Of a stretch of DNA of 64,000 nucleotides, positions 32,716-44,991 are shown piece after piece. The stretch comes from Cololabis saira (taxonomy: Eukaryota; Chordata; Actinopteri; Beloniformes; Belonidae). Made by a program: the position numbers and the translations under genes. Location of the stretch: positions 7,329,125 through 7,393,124 of the forward strand of contig NC_084599.1 in NCBI RefSeq assembly GCF_033807715.1. Direction: 5' to 3'. The notes beneath the pieces were generated by a model. The model worked only from the letters and a program-made list of their open reading frames with translations, was not told the DNA's origin and made no database searches. Numbering within the stretch: position 1 is the stretch's first letter; the number at the start of each line of letters is the position of its first letter.

Positions 32716-35700
32716 CAGCTTTCATAGTAGCATCATCTGCAAATACAAGTTAATCCAGACCTTCTGATCTTAAATGCAGTGCAATTCCATGTAAGTCTAT
32801 CAAATAAAGACATAACCATTTATTAGGACATATTCACGAGTTAATATATTCACAAATGTTTGTTTAGATATTTAAATAAACAATAAATTATATATCATTA
32901 CAAGTGTTAGAATTGAAGCAAATTTACAATTTTGATAAATCAGTGAGTTTTTGTGCACTTTTAGGACAATTAATTGTTATGAAGTGAAGAATTGTTCAAA
33001 CTTCAAACTGTTCTAAGTATTTTTTGAAATTCAGTAATCAATTTTGATACATCTGCTGAAGTTTATAGTTTGTATAGTGATATGTTTTATTTCTTTTTTG
33101 TAATGTATTTTAATATAGTTTTGCAACTGATGCTGTATTCACCTAATTTTAAGACTTTACAGACTTTCTTTTTCTAAAATGCCCCGGTATGTAAATTGAA
33201 AAGTATTTTCATTTTTATTTGACTGTATGTGCTAAGTATCCCTGTTTTGATTTAATGAGTTAATTTATGATTTCAGCATACATCATTTACTGCACACAGT
33301 GATGGCTGTTTGCCATGACACATATTTCTTTGTTTGGCCTCAGAATAGTAATGCCAATGTATTATACAATGGGCGTTCGCTTTGATTTAATACATTAAAA
33401 AAATAGATTAAAAAAACCCACTTCTCATCTACACTCCAGTGGGCTGGAACTAGAAAGAAGGAAACAATTTAACTAAAGAGAATATATGCATCAAATGAAA
33501 AGCAGATGAAAAAATATGCAATTATGTTCCTGATTGCATTAAGTATTTCTTTGCCAGCACATGCCAGAAAACACTAGAACTCGTCCCAAATGGGCAGCTT
33601 CCAGGCCTGGGCGAGGCCCCAGAAAACATCACATCATAACGGAGCCATCTCCTGCTACATCTCTGTTTCCTCAGATCCACGGCCAGTGCGTTCCCCTTGT
33701 TCCCATCCCCTCTTTGCTATGCTCATGCCTTCTCTGTGTCCCAGATAATGGACCTTCTGTCTGCCAAAGGGTCCATAGCTGCCCGCGAGTAATAACCTGA
33801 GGGGGCACTTTGTGACAACCAGGGTATAATAATGCTTCAAGCTGCAGACAAAGCAGACCCGAGGGGTCAGTTTTTAAATACTTTTATGTTTTTCACCAGG
33901 GGTAAGAGTCATTTATTTTTAGTGTGGGCTATAGACGACAAATACACAGCACAAACAATAGCCCCCCCCCCTTCCCACTCACGGGAAATACAGGATGGCC
34001 AATGTCTTTATTTCAACAAAATGTGGTTAAGTTCTGAAAGAGGAGCTCTCAGTTTTGATGAAATATCTTCCACTTTTCAGCAGGAATTTTTCCACAAAAC
34101 TTCTGCAGGGCATGATGTCTTCGATCAAAACAGGGATATTAAGGTACGCAAGGGAGTTGGGAATCACCTGTGAATAAAAGGTCTCTTCTAATGGGTTAAT
34201 TGTAACAGAAGCAGGAGGTCTCGCCCCGTTGAACAGAGGAGCGTTGTACAACACGGGCCTGTGGAAATTATGTCAAGCAATGTGTTGCCTGCTCTGCCCT
34301 GAAGGGCCAGAGTTTGTCTGTCAGCAGTTAAATGCTTCCCTCCTACCCTTCCCCTAACACTCAGCAATCAATTTACCTCCTCAAGGTCTATGAACTCAAA
34401 GATTTGACCTTGCAGACTCGAGCTTTGTTCTGCACTCATCTCTTACACTCAAACAGTCTGTATAGAATTTCATACAAAGGAAGTGAAATAGATTTTTACC
34501 CACAGTGCATCACAAACAGCGACTCACATCCTTCCATGGCCGGTTCCACGCAAAGCAAATTGATAAAAATTCATTACATTTTCTATTCAACTCTGTTATA
34601 ATATTTTTCCTCACTGAATATAATGAAGTGATTAAAGTAAGTCTGACATTGTAAAAAGCTCGCTCAATGAATTTCTTACAAAGAGTAAGATAAAAAGACG
34701 GTTTTAGTGTTCTGTAATTATGAAACTACAGTCCTTTAGCTTGGCCTGACGTAGCTGAGCAGCACATAACGGCTAGAAAGAGCCTTGCTCAACCAATAAC
34801 TTAGTTAAAGGCACCCCGGCACCTCCAAAAGAGATTAAACTATTGTATCTGTTTGGTTAATCTTTAAAACCAAACAATGAACTGATATAATCTCTGTTTG
34901 AAAAGGACTGCATTGATGTAACACCTGATATTTAGGGAGATTCCAGCATAACGCCGTTGATGAGAGGATAAAAGCAGCTCTTTAACCTGGAAGTAAAGCA
35001 CGGTGATAATGTGTTATGATAATGTTCAACTACAGGTAAAATTTGAGAAGACATAATGACCGGACAACAAACCAAACAGGTTGCAGTTTACCCCTAACGC
35101 TAGCAAGGAATTGATGCTTCGGTATTATTATTGGAGTTCACAGCACAGCCACGTCTTTATTTTAGCCTCATCGTTGACTAACTGTGAGCAGGCCTGCTCC
35201 CCATACACCTGACACACACCTTAGCTAGCCACCTTTTCTGTTTCAATGTCCATATTTGTTAAACACTGACTTGCAGATGTGAACATGGCTGTTTCTGGCA
35301 ACTTTAAAACATATTCTCCAAATCTAGAAAGATGTGGGGGTCCGGAGACAATCAGCCCGGTGGCAGCAACGGTTGCTCATCGAGCATTAGCGCTACGACC
35401 AATCAGAGCAACGCACAAGGTAACGTATTCAGAGCAACGGGAGAGCGTTGTGTGGAAGAGTAGATCAAACTTGAAAATGTGACGAGCATAACCAGTGGCG
35501 TCAATTCAGTCAAAGCTAAGATATGGCAAGGTTACGAGTCACAGAACTTAACTACAGTATCAAGAGTTAGAGAGCAGAAATAAAGTATCTGACAAATGCA
35601 ATTTAACTCATTCTGTTCACTTCATTCACTGTCAGTGCAACAATATCAGGTGGACATGGAGTGGCTAACAGTCTCGTTAATAGTCTGACTCCCGCTTTCA

Positions 35701-35736
35701 CTACCTGGTCCTTCTCCCTCCGCTGCTGGGGCAACA
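32716..35736. other. Gene-free sequence
   Basis: No convincing exon. AT-rich to 33540; 33560-34330 is more balanced and repeat-free; 35290-35460 has CCAATCAGAGCAACG, which recalls transposon ends but has no visible partner. Confidence 0.4.
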
Positions 35737-36075
35737 TGGCAGCACGGTGGCTTAGTGGTTAGCACTGTTGCCTCACAGCAAGAAGGTTCCCGGTTCGACT
35801 CCCAGGCCCAGCAGGACCTTTCTGTGTGGAGTTTGCAAGTTCTCCCCGTGCTTGCGTGGGTTTCCTCCGGGTACTCCGGTTTCCTCCCACAGTCCAAAAA
35901 CATGCATGCTAGGTTAATTGATCCTTCTAAATTGCCCGTAGATGTGAGTGTGTCTGGTTGTTTGTGGGGACTGCGGGTGGAAACTAGCATTTCTGCTAAA
36001 CCCGGTGTATTTACACTGCTTAATGTAGTGTTAATTAATATGCATTGTCCCGTCTAAATAAACTTTGAAACATTG
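35737..36075 (+). mobile_element. tRNA-derived SINE
   Basis: An A-box-like TGGCTTAGTGGTT (35748-35760) and a perfect B box GGTTCGACTCC (35792-35802) form a split RNA polymerase III promoter. A conserved body follows (GTGTGGAGTTTGCAAG, CTTGCGTGGGTTTCCTCC, TCCAAAAACATGCATG, AAATTGCCCGTAG), then an AT-rich 3' end with AATAAA. This matches a very common fish repeat known to me from memory. The exact 3' boundary is uncertain. Confidence 0.75.
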
Positions 36076-36559
36076 AACCCATCACTTGCTTTCTTTTTTT
36101 GAAAAAAAATTGCACGGTTGCCTGCTTCCTTTTCATTTTTGTAAGTTAGTAACACTGCAAAGCGCTAAAAACGAGATTGACCTAGCGACCACTGTCGTCA
36201 GGGACGCTGGGACATCACATTTCAAGATATGAGGGGGGTACAAGTGTTGGGAAAGATAACACCCAGTGAAATCCATCATGTTGTTCTTATTTGCATTTGT
36301 AGTTATTTTATATGTATTAAATAATTGAATAATCATTAAAAATAGATAGAAAGTAATTCCATACATTTATAATAAAAAACAAACATTTACATTTTCTCCT
36401 GAAGCCGAGGTGTGGCAGCTGCCGTACCTTACCACTGAGGATAAAGTACCTCCCAAGCTGGTTTCTTTCTTCATGCCTTTATACATTGTTCTTGCTTTTA
36501 ATCATTTTTAACTTAGTTTTTTATTTTATTATATTACTGTCTTATATAAATTGCCGTTT
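36076..36559. other. AT-rich spacer, nothing recognised
   Basis: No gene. The second half may already be the body of the LINE end that follows. Confidence 0.4.
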
Positions 36560-36660
36560 GTGTTGATTTGCACATTTTTAACATTTTTTTCACTGCCCTT
36601 CACTGCCCATCTTGTGAGTGTGTGACGAATAAAGATGGTTGAATCTTGAATCTTGAATGT
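36560..36660 (+). mobile_element. LINE 3' end with (TTGAATC)n tail
   Basis: GTGTGACGAATAAAGATGG is followed by GTTGAATCTTGAATCTTGAA, a short tandem tail typical of LINE 3' ends. Severely 5'-truncated. Confidence 0.55.
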
Positions 36661-38429
36661 GAGCGACCTCTGCGATGGTTTGGATCTGGTTTGGATCTGG
36701 ATGGAGTCTCATGACGAGGCTCACCAGCTTGGCTTTTCCTCCACCGTTTTGTTAACCGTTAACGATGCAGGTGGACTTGGTCTGCCGAGGCACGGACGGG
36801 GCGGTTGAGGGTGTAAGCATGTGGGGGAGAGCTCAGCTGGAGCAGATTACCTGAGGGACTGCTCCAGGAGCGGGAACCTCGCCAAGAAAAAAAAAAAAAA
36901 AAGAGGAAGGAAACATACTTCACTTTATTGATTTTGTCGATTGTCTTAAATGAGGGGCACTCCGGGCCAAGGACTCACGCCTGGACGGCCTGTTTGTTCT
37001 GGTGCTGCTCACTGGACAAGATGCATTGGTTACAATAACTGGGAGCCAGGACTTATGAATTGTATTTATTCTTTTATGTCTCTGTATGTTTAATGCTGTT
37101 GTTGTTTTTGCCTCAAAGACTCGTGACGTGTGCTGCCTTTGTGTCCGTGGCGTAAACGAGCTCATGGTTTCGATCACGTGTATCAATCTGAGGTCTGGAA
37201 ATGAGCCAGAAGGCCTCACCTTCGTCACCCCGTCACCCAACGTGACCTCTCGGTTTACACTAGAGATGCACTCCCCTGTTATGACTTATTAATCAACCGT
37301 GACTCTGTTATAAATGACTATTTAAGGCAAATATTGATTACGTATTGTGCAACATCACTTAGCTTAAAACAAATGTCCATAATCATTTACGTCTCTTTTC
37401 CATTTTGGCTTTGGCTGACACGCTCATTTGTTTTATATTCCCACGAGTCGTGTCGGGTGGGACAGGAGTCCTTTTCAGCAGAGTCGACGTCAAAAGATAT
37501 TTAATAACGGGAGCCCTGAAGTTTTTACCTCTGGTCCTGCATGCATGTAATAATGGAGCTGTTGCACGTTAACGGCTGCTTGAATATGATAGAATCACTG
37601 TAGCAGAGAGCAAATATAATGTGGAAAAGCAATGAAAACGTTGCCTCATTTGTTGTTTTTTTCAATCCTATCAGTCACCTTTGTCCATAAATAACACATT
37701 ATGTTAGTATTATTGTAGTATTCAACCAATACAAAGAATGAAGACGAGTTTCTGATTAAATCCATTAACTTGATTACGTTCTTATTTCTACAATGTCATA
37801 TATTTATTGTTTTCTTCACTTTGTTTTAAGTTTTTCCAGGACCGTACTAATAGTTTGTGCAAATGCCATCTTAATGTCATTTAAGATTATATAATTGTTA
37901 AGCTTAATTGTTTTTTCATACTATGTAGAGAAAATAATCATAACCTCTGAAAATAGCATCCAGATGACAGACATCGTGCATTTCTGAATCGGTAATTCTC
38001 TTTTCCATTAGCTGATTCATTTGCGTGTTGGATATTTAAACACCCGACATTATTTGATTATTTAAAGTTGATTTGCTATTCATATAAAGCTCCCGTCTCC
38101 TCTGGTCTGGCCTCGTGTAGACACGTGTTCGGCTGCGTCTGGCCTCGACTTTACAGCGTGCTGCTTTACAGAGCACCTTTACTCCGCTGCTTGTTGCCGT
38201 TCCTGTAGATCAGGAGATGTTTTATGGGGTAGATGTTTGGTGTGTTCTTCCTAACAGCAGGATTGGCCTGCCTGAAGTATCTTTGTGTGACCTGGATGCT
38301 ATTTTTAAATCTCTTTGTTATGATGTATCTTCCCTCTCCAACGGTTTAGCTGTAGAGGGAGAATTGATATGGTTTTAAAGGGTGCTTTCCTTTGTACGGG
38401 CGTTTGTCCTGCAAATGATCTCCTTCTCT
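36661..38429. other. Gene-free sequence
   Basis: No supported exon. Includes an A-run at 36886-36902 and otherwise unremarkable AT-rich sequence. Confidence 0.4.
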
Positions 38430-38990
38430 GTCTCTGTAGCGACTGCAGAGCCTTCATTATCTTTTGTCGCTGCCATTTCATTACACACAATCCCAATGAC
38501 ACCACTGGGCAGGATCAGTTAGTCCCAGCCACCTCGGTGGTTTCCCCGTCCTTTATTAAAGTGTAATCAAACACCGGTTTAAGTGGAAAATAAATATCCA
38601 GACCTAATAAGCTGCTCAGCCGGATCATGTAAATGCAAATTTTCAAGCTGGTTTCCATCCGTCCCACTGAGGGAAGAACAAGCTACGGCAATTGCCTCCT
38701 CCACCCCCGATTGTAAATCAGGGAAAATGATGGTGGGATAATGACCAGTTTGTGGTCCCTAGCAGATTGAATGATAACAAACCTTGCATGTTGCACACAG
38801 CTTTTCATTTAACATCCTATCACGGGGAAAGCAGGCGAACAGCTTGGTGTGCCTCATTATAAGGGCTATCCATGCCCTGTAAATTTTTGTTGAGCGAGGG
38901 GCGGAAGATTCACAGGACAAGCGTCCCGACAGGGGAAGACGGGGTGTATTCCCCCGCCGCCGCCGGGCCTCCTGCACCACTGCAGATCTG
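38430..38990. promoter_or_regulatory. Candidate conserved non-coding element
   Basis: About 560 bp without simple repeats. Contains a perfect octamer ATGCAAAT (38633-38640, POU-type), CCTAATAAGC and TTATTAAAGTG cores, and GATTGAATGATAACAAACC. No splice-flanked frame has domain character. Enhancer function is inferred from texture. Confidence 0.3.
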
Positions 38991-39059
38991 AGGACGCCAC
39001 CGACTGCAACGCTGTTGTCTGTTTTCTAATGCGAGGGGAGTAAAAGTGTGAATGAAGAA

Positions 39060-39260
39060 AAGAATACCCACTTAGACAAGTGCTAAATAATAGACATATA
39101 AATTGCTTCGTTTTCTTGTTTGGGGAGAAGCGGATTTAGCTGCTAATTGGTGACAGAAACTGTCAAACGGGTGGCAGATAGTGATCGTGGTGGCTTCTGT
39201 CAGGATTAGGTGAGAGGGAGGAAAAAAAAAAATGGAGCTTTCTTCTGATGAAGGCAAAGA
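39060..39260. promoter_or_regulatory. Candidate conserved non-coding element with TGACAG-type sites
   Basis: GCTGCTAATTGGTGACAG, then AAACTGTCAAACGGGTGGCAG, gives a homeodomain core next to direct and inverted TGACAG/CTGTCA sites, as bound by TALE factors (MEIS/TGIF type). Confidence 0.3.
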
Positions 39261-39856
39261 CAAGATGACGGCAGTCCCCTCCCTCCCCTTGTCTGATATT
39301 TAACCAAAACACATTACACAGATAAAGGAGAGAAAAGGAAACAATAAGCTCGGGATTACGGACCGCGTCTCTTTCCTTTGTCTCTTGTCTTCCCTTTCTC
39401 TCTTCTGGGCTGTCTCTGTGATTGATTAACATGTTTGTTTGAAGAATTTCTGCATGTTTGCTTACTCAATAAAATGTACAGAGGCACAAATAGATGCGGG
39501 ATGTACACGGAGATAAGCACTCGTGTGCACAAAGACAATGCACTGCTTGGAAGCAGACTGGCAGTGACAGAGACGGATAAAGACTGACTGAATGATCTCT
39601 CGAGGGCATCTTCCTATAACCCTGCCTTGACTCTCCTTCCTTTTCTCTAGAGCATTAAAATGAACAGTAATTAGGCTTTGATACTCTGGCAAATGAACAG
39701 TAATTAGAGTGTGCTACTGTGGATCCTCTGCCTGAGCTGCTCATTGAATATTCACACCATTATTGAACGTTAAGATTAGCTTGCCACTGTCGTGCACAAA
39801 CAGTGTGGCATAGGCAATGGCCCTTTGCAGATGGTGTTAGGGGGATGGTGGAGGCT
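39261..39856. other. Gene-free sequence
   Basis: Repeat-poor; no coding signal. CAGTAATTAGGCTTTGATAC and CAGTAATTAGAGTG (39666-39710) form a short direct duplication with homeodomain cores. Confidence 0.4.
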
Positions 39857-39930
39857 GCGTGTGTGTGTGTGTGTGTGCATGCGTGTGTGTGTGCGTGCAT
39901 GCATGTGCGTGTCTGTGTGTGTGTGTGTAT
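39857..39930. repeat. (TG)n microsatellite
   Basis: TG dinucleotides interrupted by GCATGC and GCATG. Confidence 0.95.
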
Positions 39931-42900
39931 AGACAGGTTGCCCAGGCTTGGCGGACCCTCAGAGGGGATTTTCTGGTTATTAGATCCTCGCCAGATCATG
40001 GGCCAATTATAAAGAAAACTGTCAGTCAAGGCAAAGTGGCTATGTGATTAGCGGAAAAGGACAAAATCAGGTGAGGAGTGTGAATCTTTCTGGAGGCAGC
40101 TTTGATTTGCTAATAAGAGGGAAAAGGGAAAGGAGCGGGGCAGGGTCCCCAGCTGTACTCCTGCTTTGCTCTCTTCATTTTCACCGTGACCTTCCGAGCG
40201 CGGCTGGTCTAATCTGCGCTGTGGAGAAAGACATAAAGAATGGCTCTCGAGAGGTTTTCAGGGTCCAGGCTGTGAATGAGGCACAAGGGGGTTGGCCCCC
40301 AAAAGTCAGAGCAGTACCACCGTGCAGAAGGATGGGACTCCCTCCAGCACAACGGGGGCCCAACACGGCTTAGGTATCCTTTAAATACTTTTTCACGATG
40401 ATAAAATAGCCACGAGTAGTTTGTCTCTGAGAGCATCTTAGTAGTCCTCAATCTCTTCCTAATATCTCAAAGCACAACAGTGCTCCCCAATTTAGTAGCT
40501 GGAGACTGGGACTGACATCGCGGGGCGGGGTGAAGTCTTTTTTTTTCTTCTTTTCTTTTCCCTTTCGGTCGCAGTTTCTGGCTGGAGAGAGGCATGCGGA
40601 GGGGAGACAGGCAGCACAGTGCCAGTGCCGTAATGAAGCGTGGCAGACAGTGGGCCTGACAGCTCTGGCAGGTGATGCATAAGGCCCATGCTAATTCTTC
40701 AGCAAGCCCGTGATGGATCCTGAAATCTTGACCACACATCCCATTAGCCCCTGTCTGTGACAGGAGAATAAGATATTAAAAAACCCGAGAGAAGTTGAGA
40801 GAGAGAGAGGGACGAGGGGGGGGTTATGGAGTGGGATGTGGACAGCCAGTCAAAAGACCTTACGCAAAGCACCAAGTCCTGTGCAATATTTTCAGCACCA
40901 AAGTTATTGATGACTTAACCTCTGGGGTGCAGGTTGCGGGTGATGGATACTGTGCATCTCCAGCGAGGAACAGCCGAGGATAACAAGGCAGACGGTGAAT
41001 CACCTGCCCACAGCTGGTAAAAATAGCATATGACATGTTGTGCAGCATATATGCTGTATTATCCCCCTGCAAATGCTAAGGAAGTGAGTGAACTGGGCTT
41101 TCCTCTGAACAGATTAGTTCACTGAATGGTTCCTGTACGGTCTCAGCTGTGCTGCACATCCCTGCTTGTCTTGGTTTTCGTATCTCAGCACAATAAATGC
41201 CGGGGCCTGTTTATTAGGCGGTCCCCGCCAGCTCCACTGTGACCCGCCGTCCTCACCGGGATAAAAGAGACTGTGGAAATAAAAAGCTGAGAGGCCACGG
41301 ACCTCCTCGGCTATCAAACACTCAGCTGTGTTTACCATACGTCTTTTATCTTCTTGTCCGGTGTAGGACTAATGTTTGTGACACGTCCTGTGCAGAAATA
41401 TAAATGACCCAGTCTGGATACGGATAGGAAAAAACCAGCCGCATGCGTTAAGTTGAATTTGCAGCCGAGGCCCGAGAAAAAGCACTTCCCGCATCCTCGG
41501 GTTGACAAATAGCACGGAGGAAGTTCCAGGGGAAACTGAGAGGTTACCGTGACAGACAAGGAGCACAATTATCACACCATGATGAAAGAGCCGCGGTGAG
41601 CGCGCGTCGCACCGTTAATTACCGTCCTTTTTCCACCAGTCTCTAATGTGAGGAAAAACACGCGATGACAAGTGTGTAAAAGAGCAAGCACTAAATTACT
41701 GTCAGGAAAAATAAACGGAGGATAGCGCAGCCCGCACAGTGATTTACGGGGGCAATTAGTCACCGCCCCACGGAGATGCTGAGGACAGCACTGCGGCAAG
41801 GAGTGTGTCAGGGAGGGAGAGCATGAGACACGCCGCTACGCTCCACCCACCACCCTTAAAAAACACCCAAAAAGTGCCACGAGAAGTAGGAGCATGTTCT
41901 CTTTGCTCTTGGCTGAGTGACCTTTGCCGAGCACCGGAGCCTTTATCTAGCTTCTCATTTATCTTAAAGAAGTAAAGACATAAATGATCAAGAAAACAAG
42001 CTTCCCACTCCGAATCAGTGCCATGTTGTCATATGTATACGTCTCATAATAGAATGAAAGAAATAACATCAGTCAGGGATGTTGAGGTAATTTAGGTCAC
42101 CGTTACTCACTCTAAGCTGAAGTGTGCTGATTATAACACGGGTGCTAAAGCTAAAGCAGTGTCTATCATCCTGCAGTGCCAGTGGAATACAGCCTTTGTG
42201 TATAAAGTGGAATATGTCAGCGTACTTGAAATGCTAAACGTCTGAAATGAGCAGCCCCCATACTCCACAATCAAACATCAAGCGGGCTTTAATTGTTTCT
42301 AAACGTGATACAAGTTAAGATACTTCAGTTTAAAGCGTCCCATCACGTCTCCAATGTGACGTTTGATTTATTGTCTCGTCTCAGCAAGCGGCTTCTGAGA
42401 CAGGAGGTCGCGCTCCAGTCGTCACATGTCCCTCATACTTCATGCATGGCTGTGAAACGAGCCTTTTATCATGTATTAAAATACCTGCTGTACTTTTAAA
42501 GGAGATACACCGCTGGGAATATGCCCAGGAGAGTGGAGAGCACGTTGATTTGTAATGGCTGATGACAGGTAGTGTCACATCATCTTTAATTTCACTCATT
42601 CAGAACAAGTGAACAAGTATGGCATTGCCTTTATTTTCAGAGAAGAATTTCAGAAAATGATAGGCTTGTGTTGATATCTTAACAAAAAGATTGTTACGCT
42701 GTGTGATGTCTGAGAGGGGAACTTTATCTCAATATCCATCACCACTAAAGAAACAGGGAGAAAACCTCCGGACCGACTGAAGCTGCCGAGGCTCTCACTT
42801 CAGGCCAGCGCTTAATATTAACACGACTGAATCTGTTGGAGGGTTTTGGCATTTTAATCTGCTTTGTCACGCTTGTGTACATGTGTTGGCTAAGCATTTG

Positions 42901-42957
42901 TATTGAAGGACAATATTAGCAGTCCCAGTGAGCTGAATGTTGTGAACAGTGTGATAT
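39931..42957. other. Gene-free, moderately GC-rich sequence
   Basis: Largely repeat-free with several frames of 70-110 codons, none with a domain. The texture (for example 39950-40110, 40200-40370, 40600-40770, 41100-41330) is compatible with several non-coding constrained blocks. No exon can be supported. Confidence 0.35.
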
Positions 42958-42970
42958 GAAGTGTGTGTAT

Positions 42971-43009
42971 GGGGGGTTGGGGGGTGAGGGGTGGGGGGGT
43001 GGGGGGGGT
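42971..43009 (+). repeat. G-run cluster, G-quadruplex-type
   Basis: Five runs of four to eight G separated by one to three bases within 39 bp satisfy the G3+N1-7 rule several times over. Confidence 0.85.
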
Positions 43010-43944
43010 TATGTTCTCCCGGCCATACAAATCCAGTAGGGGCTAGTGACTGGGCATGCTAGGTTAAGCCACATTTCCAGGTCAGCGGCCTTGAGCATGC
43101 TTGGTTTCCACTGCCTTGCCCATTCTTATTGGCAAAGGTGCCATAAGACGAGGTTGCGAGGGCCCATAAGTGGTGAGGAGGAAGTGGTGGAGAAACGTAG
43201 TGGGAGAGCAGCATATGCATGTCCAGTGGACTGCATCCTCCAGGCTCTCTCTCTCTCCCTCCACATCCCTCTCCAACGCATTATGCTCCTCTGCCAGGGG
43301 TGTGTAAGAGCCGGGACGAGAGACTTCCTCAAGCTGTCAGCCCCGTTTTCTTTTTTTTTTTGTTGTTGTTTTTTTCTCTCCACAACACAGTTGGAGGAGA
43401 AAGAGAAAGAAAAAACAACTGGTGCCACAGAGTGATTGGTAGAAAAACTCCAGCGATCAGACTGAGAAAAAAAAATCCCCATCAGCTTCAGCGTCATGAA
43501 CTGTAACTTTATATTAATGGACATGTTGACTGACCTCAACAGTGGGAGTGTTTTGGACTTTCAGTCCTCACTCTTCTGTTCCCTGTCCACTGGTTTATGC
43601 TGCGCTTTTCACATTTAGTTGGTGGGATAGTATCATAGCAACAGAAGTATCTGGGGGCAAAAATATCATTTATAAGCTTACATTATATCTAGGAAATACT
43701 GTTTTCTGACTGAACATTAGCTCAGTCTGAGCTAGCAGCCAGACTGAGGTCAGAAAGTTCTGCTAATGCAAGATATTATCCTTTTTTATAGTTAAATATC
43801 TTTCACTAAGAATAGCTGCAAATAATCTAAATTGTGTTCCTGAAATGGTGCTTAGTTCTTTGGATAGTGGCTTTAAAAAAGACATTCAAGCCTTTCTTTC
43901 ACAAGTTAGAAACATTTACAAAGGTCTTGCTGAAATGTCTGTGA
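43010..43944. other. Gene-free sequence
   Basis: 43040-43320 is repeat-free with a 130-codon frame lacking domain character; the rest is AT-rich. Confidence 0.4.
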
Positions 43945-43952
43945 CACGCTTT

Positions 43953-44983
43953 TAGGGGTGTAACAATATATCGTGCCACGAAATTTCACAATACAAAAAC
44001 GTCACGAAACGTGTCGTGGAGGTGACAAAGTGTAACGCGATATTAATATTAATCTATTATGTTGACTAGTAACGCGCATCCGACCACGCGTGCCGACCGC
44101 GACTCGACCCGCGGACCAAAATCTTACTCCACTCAGAAGAAACTAGTACCGTTTTACGATCCCGTTTTGAGCTCTGAACCTTTCCTTATGTAAGGCTGGT
44201 GTAGAGTTAAGCCTTACCTTATTAAATTAAACCTTTTTGGGGTGGTGAGTAGGATAAACACGGGGAAAAACTTGTGCTGAGTTCCAGTGTACTTTAATGT
44301 CCCTCAACAGTGTAGGATTTTAGAACATCAACACAGCACCTAGTGCCGTACTGTGGCGTATCACTCCGCCCAATCTAAAACAGACTAATCACTACAGATA
44401 AACGGACTAGTGTCATTATAGTCCCTGATTTACATCAGAATATAAAGAATAGATTTATAAAATAATGAACCCTGAATTACCAAAATAACCTTCTTAACAA
44501 AAATAAATCTCCTTTTACACTTATAAAGTGAGCATGAATCAATCTTTTTTTATGATGTAAAATTGTATGTATTTATTTAATTGTATTTATTTATTTAATT
44601 TTAGTTGTTAAATTTCTGGAAAAGAAACAAGTTAAATCATACATGAGAGAAACTATTCAGTTTGTGGCAAAATATTTGTACTTGAAACTGAAGATGCATA
44701 ATGCAAACCTGACATTTACTTTTAGTTCAGTTTGTGGAAAATGGTTGGCCTGGGTTTCTCTTTAAAACTTAAACAGTTATAAAGCATTACAAACTTTAAC
44801 AATAGGGCAAATACACAGCATTGTTTTGTATTTTGTGTCTTTCAAATAAAAGAGTATTTTTTCCAGTCACATGTTCCTCATGCAAGGTTGTTAAAAAATA
44901 CTGCTATAATATCGTATCGTTATCGTGACCTCAATATCGTGTATCGTACCGTATCGTGAGATTAGTGTATCGTTACATCCCTA
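43953..44983 (-). mobile_element. 1-kb non-autonomous hAT element, copy 2
   Basis: It starts TAGGGGTGTAAC and ends GTTACATCCCTA, with perfect 8-bp duplications CACGCTTT at 43945-43952 and 44984-44991 that fix the superfamily as hAT. It is inverted relative to copy 1 and closely similar to copy 3. No transposase is encoded. Confidence 0.88.
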
Positions 44984-44991
44984 CACGCTTT

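Noticed and set aside
35740..35815. tRNA gene
   Set aside because: A and B boxes are present, but the sequence lacks an acceptor stem and is the head of a SINE.
43046..43435. 129-codon frame
   Set aside because: No domain, no splice context, and it runs into a poly-T/Phe tract.
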